DNA of 25,008 bases from a virus. Numbering within the stretch: the first letter of the stretch is position 1; every line of letters starts with the position of its first letter. Of the stretch, positions 13,100 to 19,670 are shown piece by piece. The DNA is taken from the IMG/VR virus record IMGVR_UViG_3300010150_000147, positions 1 through 25,008 of that record; one strand, 5' to 3'. Both the position numbers and the translations under genes were made by a program. The notes below the pieces were generated by a model. The model had not been told where the DNA came from. It saw only the letters and a list, made by a program, of their open reading frames with translations, and did no database searches.

Positions 13100-13117
13100 A
13101 TAGGCGACATTGCCTAT
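13100..13117. promoter_or_regulatory. Inverted repeat ATAGGC-N6-GCCTAT in a gene leader
   Basis: Perfect 6-bp arms located between a possible promoter (TTGACG at 13152-13147, GATAAT at 13131-13126, only 15-nt spacer, hence weak) and the ATG at 13082. Could be an operator or a leader hairpin. Confidence 0.4.
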
Positions 13118-13147
13118 GAGATTAGATTATCAAGTAAACAACAGGCC

Positions 13148-13166
13148 GTCAACAACTAAATCACAA
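13148..13166 (-). repeat. 19-bp promoter-associated repeat, copy 1
   Basis: The minus-strand sequence TTGTGATTTAGTTGTTGAC is identical to 14668-14650. In both places it ends in the TTGAC of a candidate -35 box ahead of a minus-strand island gene, which points to a shared regulator or a duplicated promoter. Confidence 0.7.
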
Positions 13167-13171
13167 GTAGA

Positions 13172-13224
13172 TCCTGCGACCTTGCGACCCCACAAAAAAA
13201 CCCTGCGGCCTTGCGGCTGCAGGG
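13172..13224 (-). terminator. Terminator built from the GC-rich repeat
   Basis: On the minus strand the stem CCCTGCAGCC/GGCCGCAGGG (one mismatch) closes a GCAA tetraloop at 13201-13224 and is followed by seven T (13200-13194): a textbook intrinsic terminator for the gene at 13269-13592. The same bases contain CTGCGGCCTTGCGGC, a member of the dispersed GC-rich repeat family, with another unit at 13173-13190. Confidence 0.85.
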
Positions 13225-13268
13225 TTCAAGGAGCTTGGCGCAATATACCCTGCGCCTGGGTGTTCTTA

Positions 13269-13592
13269 TCAGAACTGACCGAAGTCGATCCCTTTCGTTA
13301 TGACCTTAGATCCATTCCGAATTGTACCTTGTGACATGTCCACAACGTAATGTCCGTTGTCCCATTCTTCTTTGTGAGTGGTTACGCCCAGCGATAAGCC
13401 CCCATCTATCTCGATGTGATAAGCTCCGATCAATCGAGCCATGGCATAAAAGCTATCGGTCTTTCGCATGTTAGGCGCTGCCTTGGTTACTACATCGATC
13501 ACTTGCTCGGGTGATCCTCCCCAGTGTAAGTACGCATAGCAAGGTGCGCTGCTGTCTTTGTCTTTCACTTCTATTGTTGCTCTGTTTCCCAT
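13269..13592 (-). CDS. Conserved phage hypothetical protein
   Basis: 107 residues, ribosome binding site AGGAAGAG before the ATG. Starts MGNRATIEVKDKD and contains AYLHWGGSPEQVIDVV, then ARLIGAYHIEIDGGLSLGV and NGHYVVDM. The HWGG-P-E-x-V core and SLGV motif recur in unannotated phage and bacterial proteins that I know only as hypothetical. No active-site pattern is obvious. Its own terminator lies downstream and another terminator precedes it, so it is probably expressed from a separate unit or by read-through. Confidence 0.75.
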   Translation of the reverse strand: MGNRATIEVKDKDSSAPCYAYLHWGGSPEQVIDVVTKAAPNMRKTDSFYAMARLIGAYHIEIDGGLSLGVTTHKEEWDNGHYVVDMSQGTIRNGSKVITKGIDFGQF

Positions 13593-13616
13593 TGTGTTCT
13601 CTCTTCCTGGTTAAAA

Positions 13617-13656
13617 GCCCAGGCGGCGTAGCCGTCATATAGCGTAGCGCCTGGGC
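13617..13656 (-). terminator. Intrinsic terminator, 9-bp stem
   Basis: Arms GCCCAGGCG and CGCCTGGGC at 13617-13625 and 13648-13656, 22-nt loop, followed on the minus strand by TTTTAA. It ends transcription coming from the tiny membrane gene at 13666-13752. Confidence 0.8.
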
Positions 13657-13665
13657 GTGTTGATG

Positions 13666-13752
13666 TTATACCCATCCCATGATCATGGGACCGAATAGGG
13701 CCAGTGAAATCACCAGCCCCATTGCAAACCCTGTTACGATATCACGAAGCAT
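13666..13752 (-). CDS. Tiny single-pass membrane protein (28 residues)
   Basis: Encodes MLRDIVTGFAMGLVISLALF then GPMIMGWV: a short charged start and one hydrophobic helix of about 22 residues with a Gly/Pro break. Its ATG lies inside the last codons of the upstream gene (11-nt overlap), and the strong terminator begins ten bases after its stop. Such peptides can regulate membrane complexes or act as holin/antiholin partners, but nothing here decides that. The perfect fit between overlap and terminator supports it as a real gene. Confidence 0.6.
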   Translation of the reverse strand: MLRDIVTGFAMGLVISLALFGPMIMGWV

Positions 13753-14014
13753 ATTCTTCCAACCATCCCGTGTCGGCTAGTACCAAGTGACCGTGGTTCA
13801 AGATATCTCGAGCGTAGGTGTCACCAAGCTCAAACTGACCATCATGCATCATGGGTGATGTTGCAGCGACAAACCATCGAGCGTATGGATCTTTACGTTC
13901 AGCGTCCGAATGCTTGTATGTTTTTAGTACGCGCCATTCCCAACCCTGGCTGTTCTTGTATATCGCGTATGGTTTCTCTTGTGGTCTTGATTTACCGAAT
14001 GATGTTCTAGGCAT
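13742..14014 (-). CDS. Conserved phage hypothetical protein
   Basis: 90 residues, AAGGAG before the ATG. Contains KPYAIYKNSQGWEWRVLK, then DPYARWFVAATSPMMHD and ELGDTYARDIL: a small beta-rich domain whose W-E-W-R-V-L-K and P-Y-A-R-W-F motifs recur in unannotated phage proteins. Preceded by the leader repeat shared with 12712-12734. Its end overlaps the tiny membrane protein gene. Confidence 0.75.
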   Translation of the reverse strand: MPRTSFGKSRPQEKPYAIYKNSQGWEWRVLKTYKHSDAERKDPYARWFVAATSPMMHDGQFELGDTYARDILNHGHLVLADTGWLEEYAS

Positions 14015-14044
14015 ATTGTTTACTCCTTGTTAATGTGGTTTGAG

Positions 14045-14070
14045 TGTACCCCACCTGTTGATGGGGTACA
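14045..14070. terminator. Hairpin, 9-bp stem, overlapping a possible promoter
   Basis: Perfect arms TGTACCCCA/TGGGGTACA with an 8-nt loop, seven bases downstream of the stop at 14077. No T-run on the minus strand. It overlaps TACACT, the possible -10 of the next gene, so it could act as terminator, operator or both. Confidence 0.5.
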
Positions 14071-14076
14071 AGTGTT

Positions 14077-14223
14077 TTATGCAAGTTTGTCAAACTCTTC
14101 TATTAGCTGGTCGTACATCTTAGCTGCCTCGTCGCGACGATCTGCCATCAGCATCATCATCATGAACTCGAGTTTAAACTTTAGTTTGTTTCCTAGTGTT
14201 GTTTCTTTTTCTTTAGTTTCCAT
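14077..14223 (-). CDS. Small helical protein with a Met-rich patch, unknown function
   Basis: 48 residues from an ATG preceded by AAGGAG. Lys-rich N-terminus (METKEKETTLGNKLKFKLEF) followed by four consecutive Met plus LM, then a charged helix RRDEAAKMYDQLIEEFDKLA. Predicted all-helical. The four-Met run is odd for a small protein but the ribosome binding site and hairpins on both sides support a gene. Confidence 0.65.
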   Translation of the reverse strand: METKEKETTLGNKLKFKLEFMMMMLMADRRDEAAKMYDQLIEEFDKLA

Positions 14224-14247
14224 TGTATTTGCTCCTTGTTGAATGGT

Positions 14248-14264
14248 GGGGGGCAATGCCCCCC
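14248..14264. terminator. GC hairpin, 7-bp stem
   Basis: GGGGGGC/GCCCCCC with an AAT loop, between the gene at 14272-14574 and the one at 14077-14223. No T-run on the minus strand, so partial termination or message stabilisation is likely. Confidence 0.55.
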
Positions 14265-14271
14265 TTGTTGA

Positions 14272-14574
14272 TTAGTCGTTCCAAGTGAATGTTTCAGGTG
14301 CTTTGCCTGATCGCTTGATCTGATTGAATGCGTCAAGGCCATGGGCTTTGATGTACATATCGCGGGTGGGTGCAAGCTCCCGTGGTTTACCTACTACCAT
14401 ACGAGCCAAGCCCAGTGTGATAGCTGCATCGCGTAGCTCAGTCTGACGATCTGATAGCTCCTTGCGTAACTCTTCCAAGATTGCGATCTGTTCTCTGACA
14501 TCATCAGCTGTAGAGTTTGTGAGTGCATTCTTGAACGTGGTGCTTGCTCTTCTTAATGTTGTTACGTTTGACAT
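14272..14574 (-). CDS. Small helical protein, unknown function
   Basis: 100 residues, AGGAG ten bases before the ATG. Residues 20-55 (STADDVREQIAILEELRKEL) form a long charged helix likely to coil with a partner; the C-terminus carries KPRELAPTRDMYIKAHG and a FTWND end. No domain recognised. It is the first gene of the minus-strand island and has a promoter with an operator-like palindrome directly upstream, so it may be the island's controlled gene. Confidence 0.7.
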   Translation of the reverse strand: MSNVTTLRRASTTFKNALTNSTADDVREQIAILEELRKELSDRQTELRDAAITLGLARMVVGKPRELAPTRDMYIKAHGLDAFNQIKRSGKAPETFTWND

Positions 14575-14597
14575 TTTGTTTTGCTCCTAATTAAAAT

Positions 14598-14646
14598 GGT
14601 CTGCGTTATTGCTTTCCATAACAGAGTTATGGGGTCTGCGTTATGG
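14598..14646. promoter_or_regulatory. Operator: palindrome CCATAAC-AGA-GTTATGG plus repeats
   Basis: The perfect palindrome lies at 14616-14632. A 12-bp direct repeat GGTCTGCGTTAT flanks it at 14598-14609 and 14633-14644, and a further GTTATGG half-site is at 14640-14646. It covers the predicted -10 of the promoter for 14272-14574, a classic repressor-site placement. Confidence 0.65.
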
Positions 14647-14654
14647 AATGTCAA
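14626..14654 (-). promoter_or_regulatory. Promoter of the minus-strand island
   Basis: Perfect -35 TTGACA (14654-14649), 17-nt spacer, -10 CATAAC (14631-14626, 4 of 6), lying inside the palindrome. The second copy of the 19-bp repeat (14650-14668) runs into the -35. Confidence 0.55.
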
Positions 14655-14955
14655 CAACTAAATCACAACTAAATCACAAATAATGCATCTTTTTTAAATT
14701 AATTTGACCCCATCGCGACCCCACCAACCCCGCGACGCGACCCCCCCCTTGCCCCCTTGGGGGTTACTGGGGGCAAAACAGGCAATCGATAGGCCAACAC
14801 GCCGACCCCACCCCCCTTTATCTGGCGGTACGTCAACGCATACGGGCTCTATATACCAGTTTAGTAAATTCATCGTTCGGTAATTACGTTGGAGTCCCAT
14901 GCCCTCCGAAAAATCGCGGGTGTATTTTCATTTGGGTTTGTTGTAGAGTGCGGAT
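14655..14955. other. Gene-poor junction with AT-rich and GC-tract segments
   Basis: About 300 bases between island and structural genes. 14656-14677 holds an 11-bp tandem repeat (AACTAAATCAC twice); 14684-14703 is AT-rich; 14704-14785 is C-rich, with a strand-asymmetric run and GGGGG/CCCCC segments that can form alternative hairpins; 14815-14955 shows no clear promoter or gene. A minus-strand open frame of 68 codons crosses it but has no ribosome binding site. Confidence 0.6.
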
Positions 14956-15423
14956 ATGATTAAATATACTACACTAGAATCTCTTACATGGGACATGGAA
15001 TCCGACTTTGTTGAGATGGGGCGGCTTGCGTTTGAAGAGAGCCAGTTCCACGAAACGGTGACCTTTGACCCTGATAAGTTGATTGAGATTGCGCGTTCCC
15101 ATGTCCACGACGCGGGAAAAGTGCTTCATATTGCGGAAGATAATGGCGTTGTTGTTGGTGTTTTTGCTGGTTACAAATCGTCATTTTACTTTAGCTCTGA
15201 CATTTTGTGCCGAGATGTGTTATGGTTCGTCCGAAAAGAGTACCGTGAAACGGGTGTTGGTTTGGTTTTATTGGGGATGTTTGAGGATTGGTCTAAGGGT
15301 CAGGGTACGGATGTGATTTGGCTTAGTCAGGATTCTGGTGTAGACACAGATAAATTTTCGCGGATATTGGGTAAGCGGGGCTATAGTTTCGTTGGCGCGA
15401 ATTACAGTTTAGGAGTTAGCTGA
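14956..15423 (+). CDS. GNAT-like N-acetyltransferase
   Basis: 155 residues. AcCoA-binding motif A appears as RKEYRETGVGLVLL (R97-x-x-G-x-G102), preceded by strands VLHIAEDNGVVVGVFAG and followed by VIWLSQDSGVD; ends GYSFVGANYSLGV. This layout matches GNAT proteins often found among phage structural genes, where they may modify virion or host proteins; the acceptor is unknown. The ribosome binding site is weak. The stop overlaps the ATG of the next gene (TGATG), so the pair is co-translated. It begins the right-hand structural block. Confidence 0.75.
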   Translation: MIKYTTLESLTWDMESDFVEMGRLAFEESQFHETVTFDPDKLIEIARSHVHDAGKVLHIAEDNGVVVGVFAGYKSSFYFSSDILCRDVLWFVRKEYRETGVGLVLLGMFEDWSKGQGTDVIWLSQDSGVDTDKFSRILGKRGYSFVGANYSLGVS

Positions 15424-18400
15424 TGGGCTATTCATTATATAATCCGTTTATGGCGTGGAAGATGGAGCAGCGTACGTTTGGTGATCCGGAACCGAGTCCA
15501 AGTCCGAGTAGCGACCCGAGTCCCTCGCCTTCTCCGTCACCCAGTCCGGCTCCTGCGCCTGCTCCTGCACGTTCTGAGACTGAGGTACAGGCTGACATTA
15601 ACGCGGCATTAGAAGCGAGTGGCGGCGACTGGACTCCTGAGTTAAATGATTTGGTATCTGAGCGGACGGCGGTTCGGGAATCCCCATCACCTGCACCTGC
15701 TCCAGCCCCGTCTCCGACCCCTGCGCCATCACCGAGTCCGACCCCGTCTCCGTCTCCGTCTCCATCACCGTCTCCGAGTCCCAGCCCAACACCGGCTCCT
15801 GCTCCGGCGACTATTGGTTCTGTGTCTTCGACGGGTCAGTATGCTGGTGACGGATTTGAGTGGGTTGAGAACGATGGCGGTTATTTAACTCGAACGTACA
15901 CTGGTGCGAATGCAGATGCGGGTTTGGGGTCGGATGTTATTGCTGGCGGTACGGCGGACAAGGACACTAAAGAGGCTATTGCTCAACTATCTTTAGACGA
16001 GGGTACTCCTTTTGCGAACAGCGCGGGATCGGCTACGGATGGCGACTTATTAAACTTATTTAAGGACGGCACCTTTGGTGCGAGTGACTCTTACGCTGAT
16101 CAGATTGGAGCGGCGACTCCTGCTACTCAGAAGACGGATTACAGTACCGAGAGTAGTTTTGACGATGCTTTTGCGGAAGCTCGTAACAACTTGGGTGCGG
16201 GTCAGACGTTTACTTACAACGGCAGTTCTTATTCTACGGCGGTAGCTGGCGAGGATTCTGCTCTGGACGCGGCGATAGCGTCGTCTTCTGAACCTGGCGG
16301 CACGACATCAGTGCCTGATGTAGAGGTTGGACTATCTCCTGAAGAGCAGTTAATGGAGCAATCTGTAACGACACCAGGTTCTCAGGATTATTTAGATTCT
16401 CTGGGAGAGTTTGATTCATCGGTATTTACGGAACCAGTTTCGACTACGGGTGGTTATGACGAGATCCCTGCTGATTTGTTGGATAGTTCAGGTTCAGGTG
16501 CCAGTGTTTCGCAGGATCTGTTAGATCAGATAGGCGGGGCACCCGGCACGACTATTGAGAGCCTATTACCTGGCAACGCTACTGGCGACACAGATTTAGC
16601 GGACATGAATTTTCAGGAGCGTTTTGATCGTCAGAGTGAGTTGGCTGATGCTGATCCTACGGGTCAGAGTACGGCGACGGGCACACTTCTTTCGGATGGC
16701 TCTACTGTTGACACGTTGGTTTCAGATACGGATGACGGACTCAAGACGTTTGAGGCGACTCGGGTTGCGGGTAGCGACGACCCTGCGAGTATTCAGGAGG
16801 TTAGTTACACTGATTCGCGGGGCAATTCGTTTAGTACGCTTGCTGAAGCTCAGTTATCTGACTCTCAAGATTTGAATCGACAGTTAGCGGCACTTAACAC
16901 AGCGCCTCAAGAGATTAGTTACGTCAATCCGATGGGTGGTCCGGAGCGGTTAATCAACGCTCAAGTTGTTGACGGACCTATTGGTTCGCTGGATCCCAAC
17001 GCGAACAGCAGTTATTCGGGTTCCACTACTTCGTCTGGCAGTGGTGGCATGAGTTATGCTGATATGTTGCGAAGTTCTGGTGTTTCTGACGCAGAAATCT
17101 CAGGAATGCAGGACACAATTCGCACAACACCTGTTGACACGAGAGATCCTCTTAACGCGTTTCCGACGGGCAGTGACATGGGTTCTGACACGTTTGGGAA
17201 CTTTCTTCCTGGTGGTGCAGCGGATACTCTTAAAATAATTGGTTCGGGGCTTGAGTCCATTGGGAACAGGTTTGCGGGTCAGGATATTGCACAGGTTGGT
17301 TATGGCGAGGGTCAAGTTGACCCTGCACTGGCTCGAGCGGTCGGCGTAACTCCTGGGCAAGAAAGTTTTGCGTACGGTGACGAGGCTGCGCTTACGACAT
17401 TTGGTAGGGACATGAAGGACGCGGGACAGGTACTGTCGGACCGCGTAACGGGGAACTTGAGTGAGAGTTACCGTGAGAACCTAGAAGCTCCTATATTTGG
17501 AGACGACGGGTTTAATCTTGACGCTTTGACATCCAAAGTAACGCGGGGCGTTGTTCCGGTTGCTACGGCGGCATCTGGTCTTCTATTTGGCGCACCTGGT
17601 GCATTAGCTACGGGTGCAGTAATGACCACGGGTGACGTTGCGGACAGTACCGATAAACTGGTGCAACAGGCATATGACAACGGGGAACTCGGTCCAATCA
17701 GCGAATCAGAGTTGCAGACTGTCAAGAACGATGTAAGGAACACAGGGTTCGTTCCATCCATGGTTGGTGGTGCGGCGTTGAATCTTATTCCGTTAGCCAA
17801 AGGTCCGATAGCCCAGCGTTTCTTAGCGAACGCGGCGGGTGAGGCATTTGAAGAGGGGATTTACGAGCCCAATGTAGCAAATATAGCTACGGATGTAACT
17901 ACGGGAACGAATTACGGATTGACTGCGGATCCAGATGCCGCGCTAACAGCTGCGGTATTGGGTGGCCCTGTCTCTCTGGCGGGTACGAGTACAACTACGA
18001 ACGCGGCGTCGAACAACGAAGCGGGTCCTAATGTACAAGCGGAATCTCCGGGGAACCCATTTGCGGGTGGACCAGCTAGTGACGTAATCAGCGGCACGTC
18101 GTTGTCATCATCAACGACCAGCGATCCAGTGGTTAATACAGCCCCACCGTCTGTTTTATCTCGTACGCAAACAAGTACGGCTCCTAACATAATCACTATT
18201 CCAGGTACGAATGTTGAGGTTCAGGCTATAGCTCCTGCACAGAACACGGCACCTTCGGGTCCACAAAACTCGGGGCTTGGTTCTTTGGGTACGGGCGGTA
18301 CGTTTGTACAACCTAACCAAGGTTCTGTTCCGGCGTTGCCTGCACCGTCTGATGTGGATTCGGCACCGAATGTAGATGCATCCCCACCTGGTCTAACGGC

Positions 18401-19670
18401 ATCGGAGATCTTGCAAAACGAGGTTGATATTATCACGACGGACACGAACACTTCGGTTGAGGACGCGAAAGCGGGGGCGGCGAGTCTGTCTCTGATTGAA
18501 ACGGCTCAAGCTGCGGGTGCGAATGTACAGAATGGCGATAGCCGAGCCAAGGTTGAGCAGGAACTAGGTATAATTACCGAGTCCCAGCCTGAAGCAGGCA
18601 CAGGTTCGTTGGATGCCGCGGAGGCGTCGTCACAAACTACACTTCCGGAAGTTGATGTAGGTTTGATTAATCAAACACCGCAAGTTGATTTACCTGCGGG
18701 AGTTGGTTCATTGGATGCTGCTGCGGCATCGTCTCAGCCGGATCCTACGAGTCAGACAGATCTCTCTAACGTGGATGTAAGCAATATTAACGCAAGTCCC
18801 GATCTTCCTTTAGGTGTAGGATCTTTGGACGCGGCGGTTGCTGGTTCTCGTCAGAACTTAACTCCTGAAGGTATTATTAGCCTTGAGGTTGCTGAAACAG
18901 GTGCCTTATCGAATGAGACGGCTCAAAAACTTGCAACAGAAAACAATCTGTCTATGCAGGATGTAGCAAACATGGCTGAGAATGCTATGGGGTTAGAGAC
19001 TTCTCAAGCTACAGGTCCGAAGACGGACGTAGATGTAGCTGCTACTGTTGAGGTTGTTGACCCATCGACTGGTGGTACGGCAATGGCTGCGGGTCAGCAG
19101 GGTGCAAAAACTGCAACAGAAGGGTTTGTGTTTGATGGCGAAGTCATAGATCCTGTCTCAGATGTCAGTGTTGACGTTCAAGAAGAGGTTGACCCATCGA
19201 CGATTGAGGGAACCCTTGGATCTAGAGATGTGCAGGTGTCAGAGCCATCGACCACAGTGGAGACAAGTATTCCCGTGGAGACAAACGTCCCCGTTGATAC
19301 TTCCGTTACTACAACGACTAACGTCCCTGTTGATACTTTCCCACCTGACGCAGAAGAAGAAGAAGATGAGGTTGTTGTTGAAGTTGATGAGCCAGTGGTG
19401 TCGGATCCAAGTGGTCCCGGCGATGACGACGATGACGACGTAGTGGTGGATATTGACACGGGTGACAGGGATGACGACGATGACGACGAAGTTGTTGACG
19501 AAGCTCCGTTCACATGTCCAGATGGATATGAGGCGGTGAAGATCAACGATGAGTGGCGTTGTCAGGCCACGGACGCTGCACCAGCGAGAATGCGACCAAC
19601 AGGTGGCTCTTACTATCAGCCCCGCAAACCTTCTCCTGCATCCAAGGCGAAAGCCTATAGGTTCCGCTAA
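15423..19670 (+). CDS. Large low-complexity protein, probable virion component
   Basis: 1415 residues. Two Pro-Ser/Pro-Ala runs (about 22-50 and 87-129) lead into a long Ser/Thr/Asp/Gly-rich region. A hydrophobic stretch at about 708-736 (VVPVATAASGLLFGAPGALA) could insert in membrane. Residues about 1060-1145 hold three copies of a module around GSLDAA with intervening D-V-S/G-L-I-N, and acidic runs near 1345-1360 precede a final TCPDGYEAVKI / RCQ two-Cys motif and a basic tail. Its size, repeats and place directly before terminase and portal suggest a virion protein, perhaps an internal or ejection protein, but no catalytic domain is visible. It is co-translated with the GNAT gene upstream and the terminase downstream. 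Confidence 0.75.
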   Translation: MGYSLYNPFMAWKMEQRTFGDPEPSPSPSSDPSPSPSPSPSPAPAPAPARSETEVQADINAALEASGGDWTPELNDLVSERTAVRESPSPAPAPAPSPTPAPSPSPTPSPSPSPSPSPSPSPTPAPAPATIGSVSSTGQYAGDGFEWVENDGGYLTRTYTGANADAGLGSDVIAGGTADKDTKEAIAQLSLDEGTPFANSAGSATDGDLLNLFKDGTFGASDSYADQIGAATPATQKTDYSTESSFDDAFAEARNNLGAGQTFTYNGSSYSTAVAGEDSALDAAIASSSEPGGTTSVPDVEVGLSPEEQLMEQSVTTPGSQDYLDSLGEFDSSVFTEPVSTTGGYDEIPADLLDSSGSGASVSQDLLDQIGGAPGTTIESLLPGNATGDTDLADMNFQERFDRQSELADADPTGQSTATGTLLSDGSTVDTLVSDTDDGLKTFEATRVAGSDDPASIQEVSYTDSRGNSFSTLAEAQLSDSQDLNRQLAALNTAPQEISYVNPMGGPERLINAQVVDGPIGSLDPNANSSYSGSTTSSGSGGMSYADMLRSSGVSDAEISGMQDTIRTTPVDTRDPLNAFPTGSDMGSDTFGNFLPGGAADTLKIIGSGLESIGNRFAGQDIAQVGYGEGQVDPALARAVGVTPGQESFAYGDEAALTTFGRDMKDAGQVLSDRVTGNLSESYRENLEAPIFGDDGFNLDALTSKVTRGVVPVATAASGLLFGAPGALATGAVMTTGDVADSTDKLVQQAYDNGELGPISESELQTVKNDVRNTGFVPSMVGGAALNLIPLAKGPIAQRFLANAAGEAFEEGIYEPNVANIATDVTTGTNYGLTADPDAALTAAVLGGPVSLAGTSTTTNAASNNEAGPNVQAESPGNPFAGGPASDVISGTSLSSSTTSDPVVNTAPPSVLSRTQTSTAPNIITIPGTNVEVQAIAPAQNTAPSGPQNSGLGSLGTGGTFVQPNQGSVPALPAPSDVDSAPNVDASPPGLTASEILQNEVDIITTDTNTSVEDAKAGAASLSLIETAQAAGANVQNGDSRAKVEQELGIITESQPEAGTGSLDAAEASSQTTLPEVDVGLINQTPQVDLPAGVGSLDAAAASSQPDPTSQTDLSNVDVSNINASPDLPLGVGSLDAAVAGSRQNLTPEGIISLEVAETGALSNETAQKLATENNLSMQDVANMAENAMGLETSQATGPKTDVDVAATVEVVDPSTGGTAMAAGQQGAKTATEGFVFDGEVIDPVSDVSVDVQEEVDPSTIEGTLGSRDVQVSEPSTTVETSIPVETNVPVDTSVTTTTNVPVDTFPPDAEEEEDEVVVEVDEPVVSDPSGPGDDDDDDVVVDIDTGDRDDDDDDEVVDEAPFTCPDGYEAVKINDEWRCQATDAAPARMRPTGGSYYQPRKPSPASKAKAYRFR

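Noticed and set aside
11834-13224. GC-rich repeats as a CRISPR array
   Set aside because: Units vary in length and sequence, have no regular spacers and overlap coding and terminator sequence; no cas genes present.
14694-14900. 68-codon minus-strand ORF rich in Gly/Trp
   Set aside because: No ribosome binding site, composition follows the C-rich tract and it lies in a repeat-like junction.
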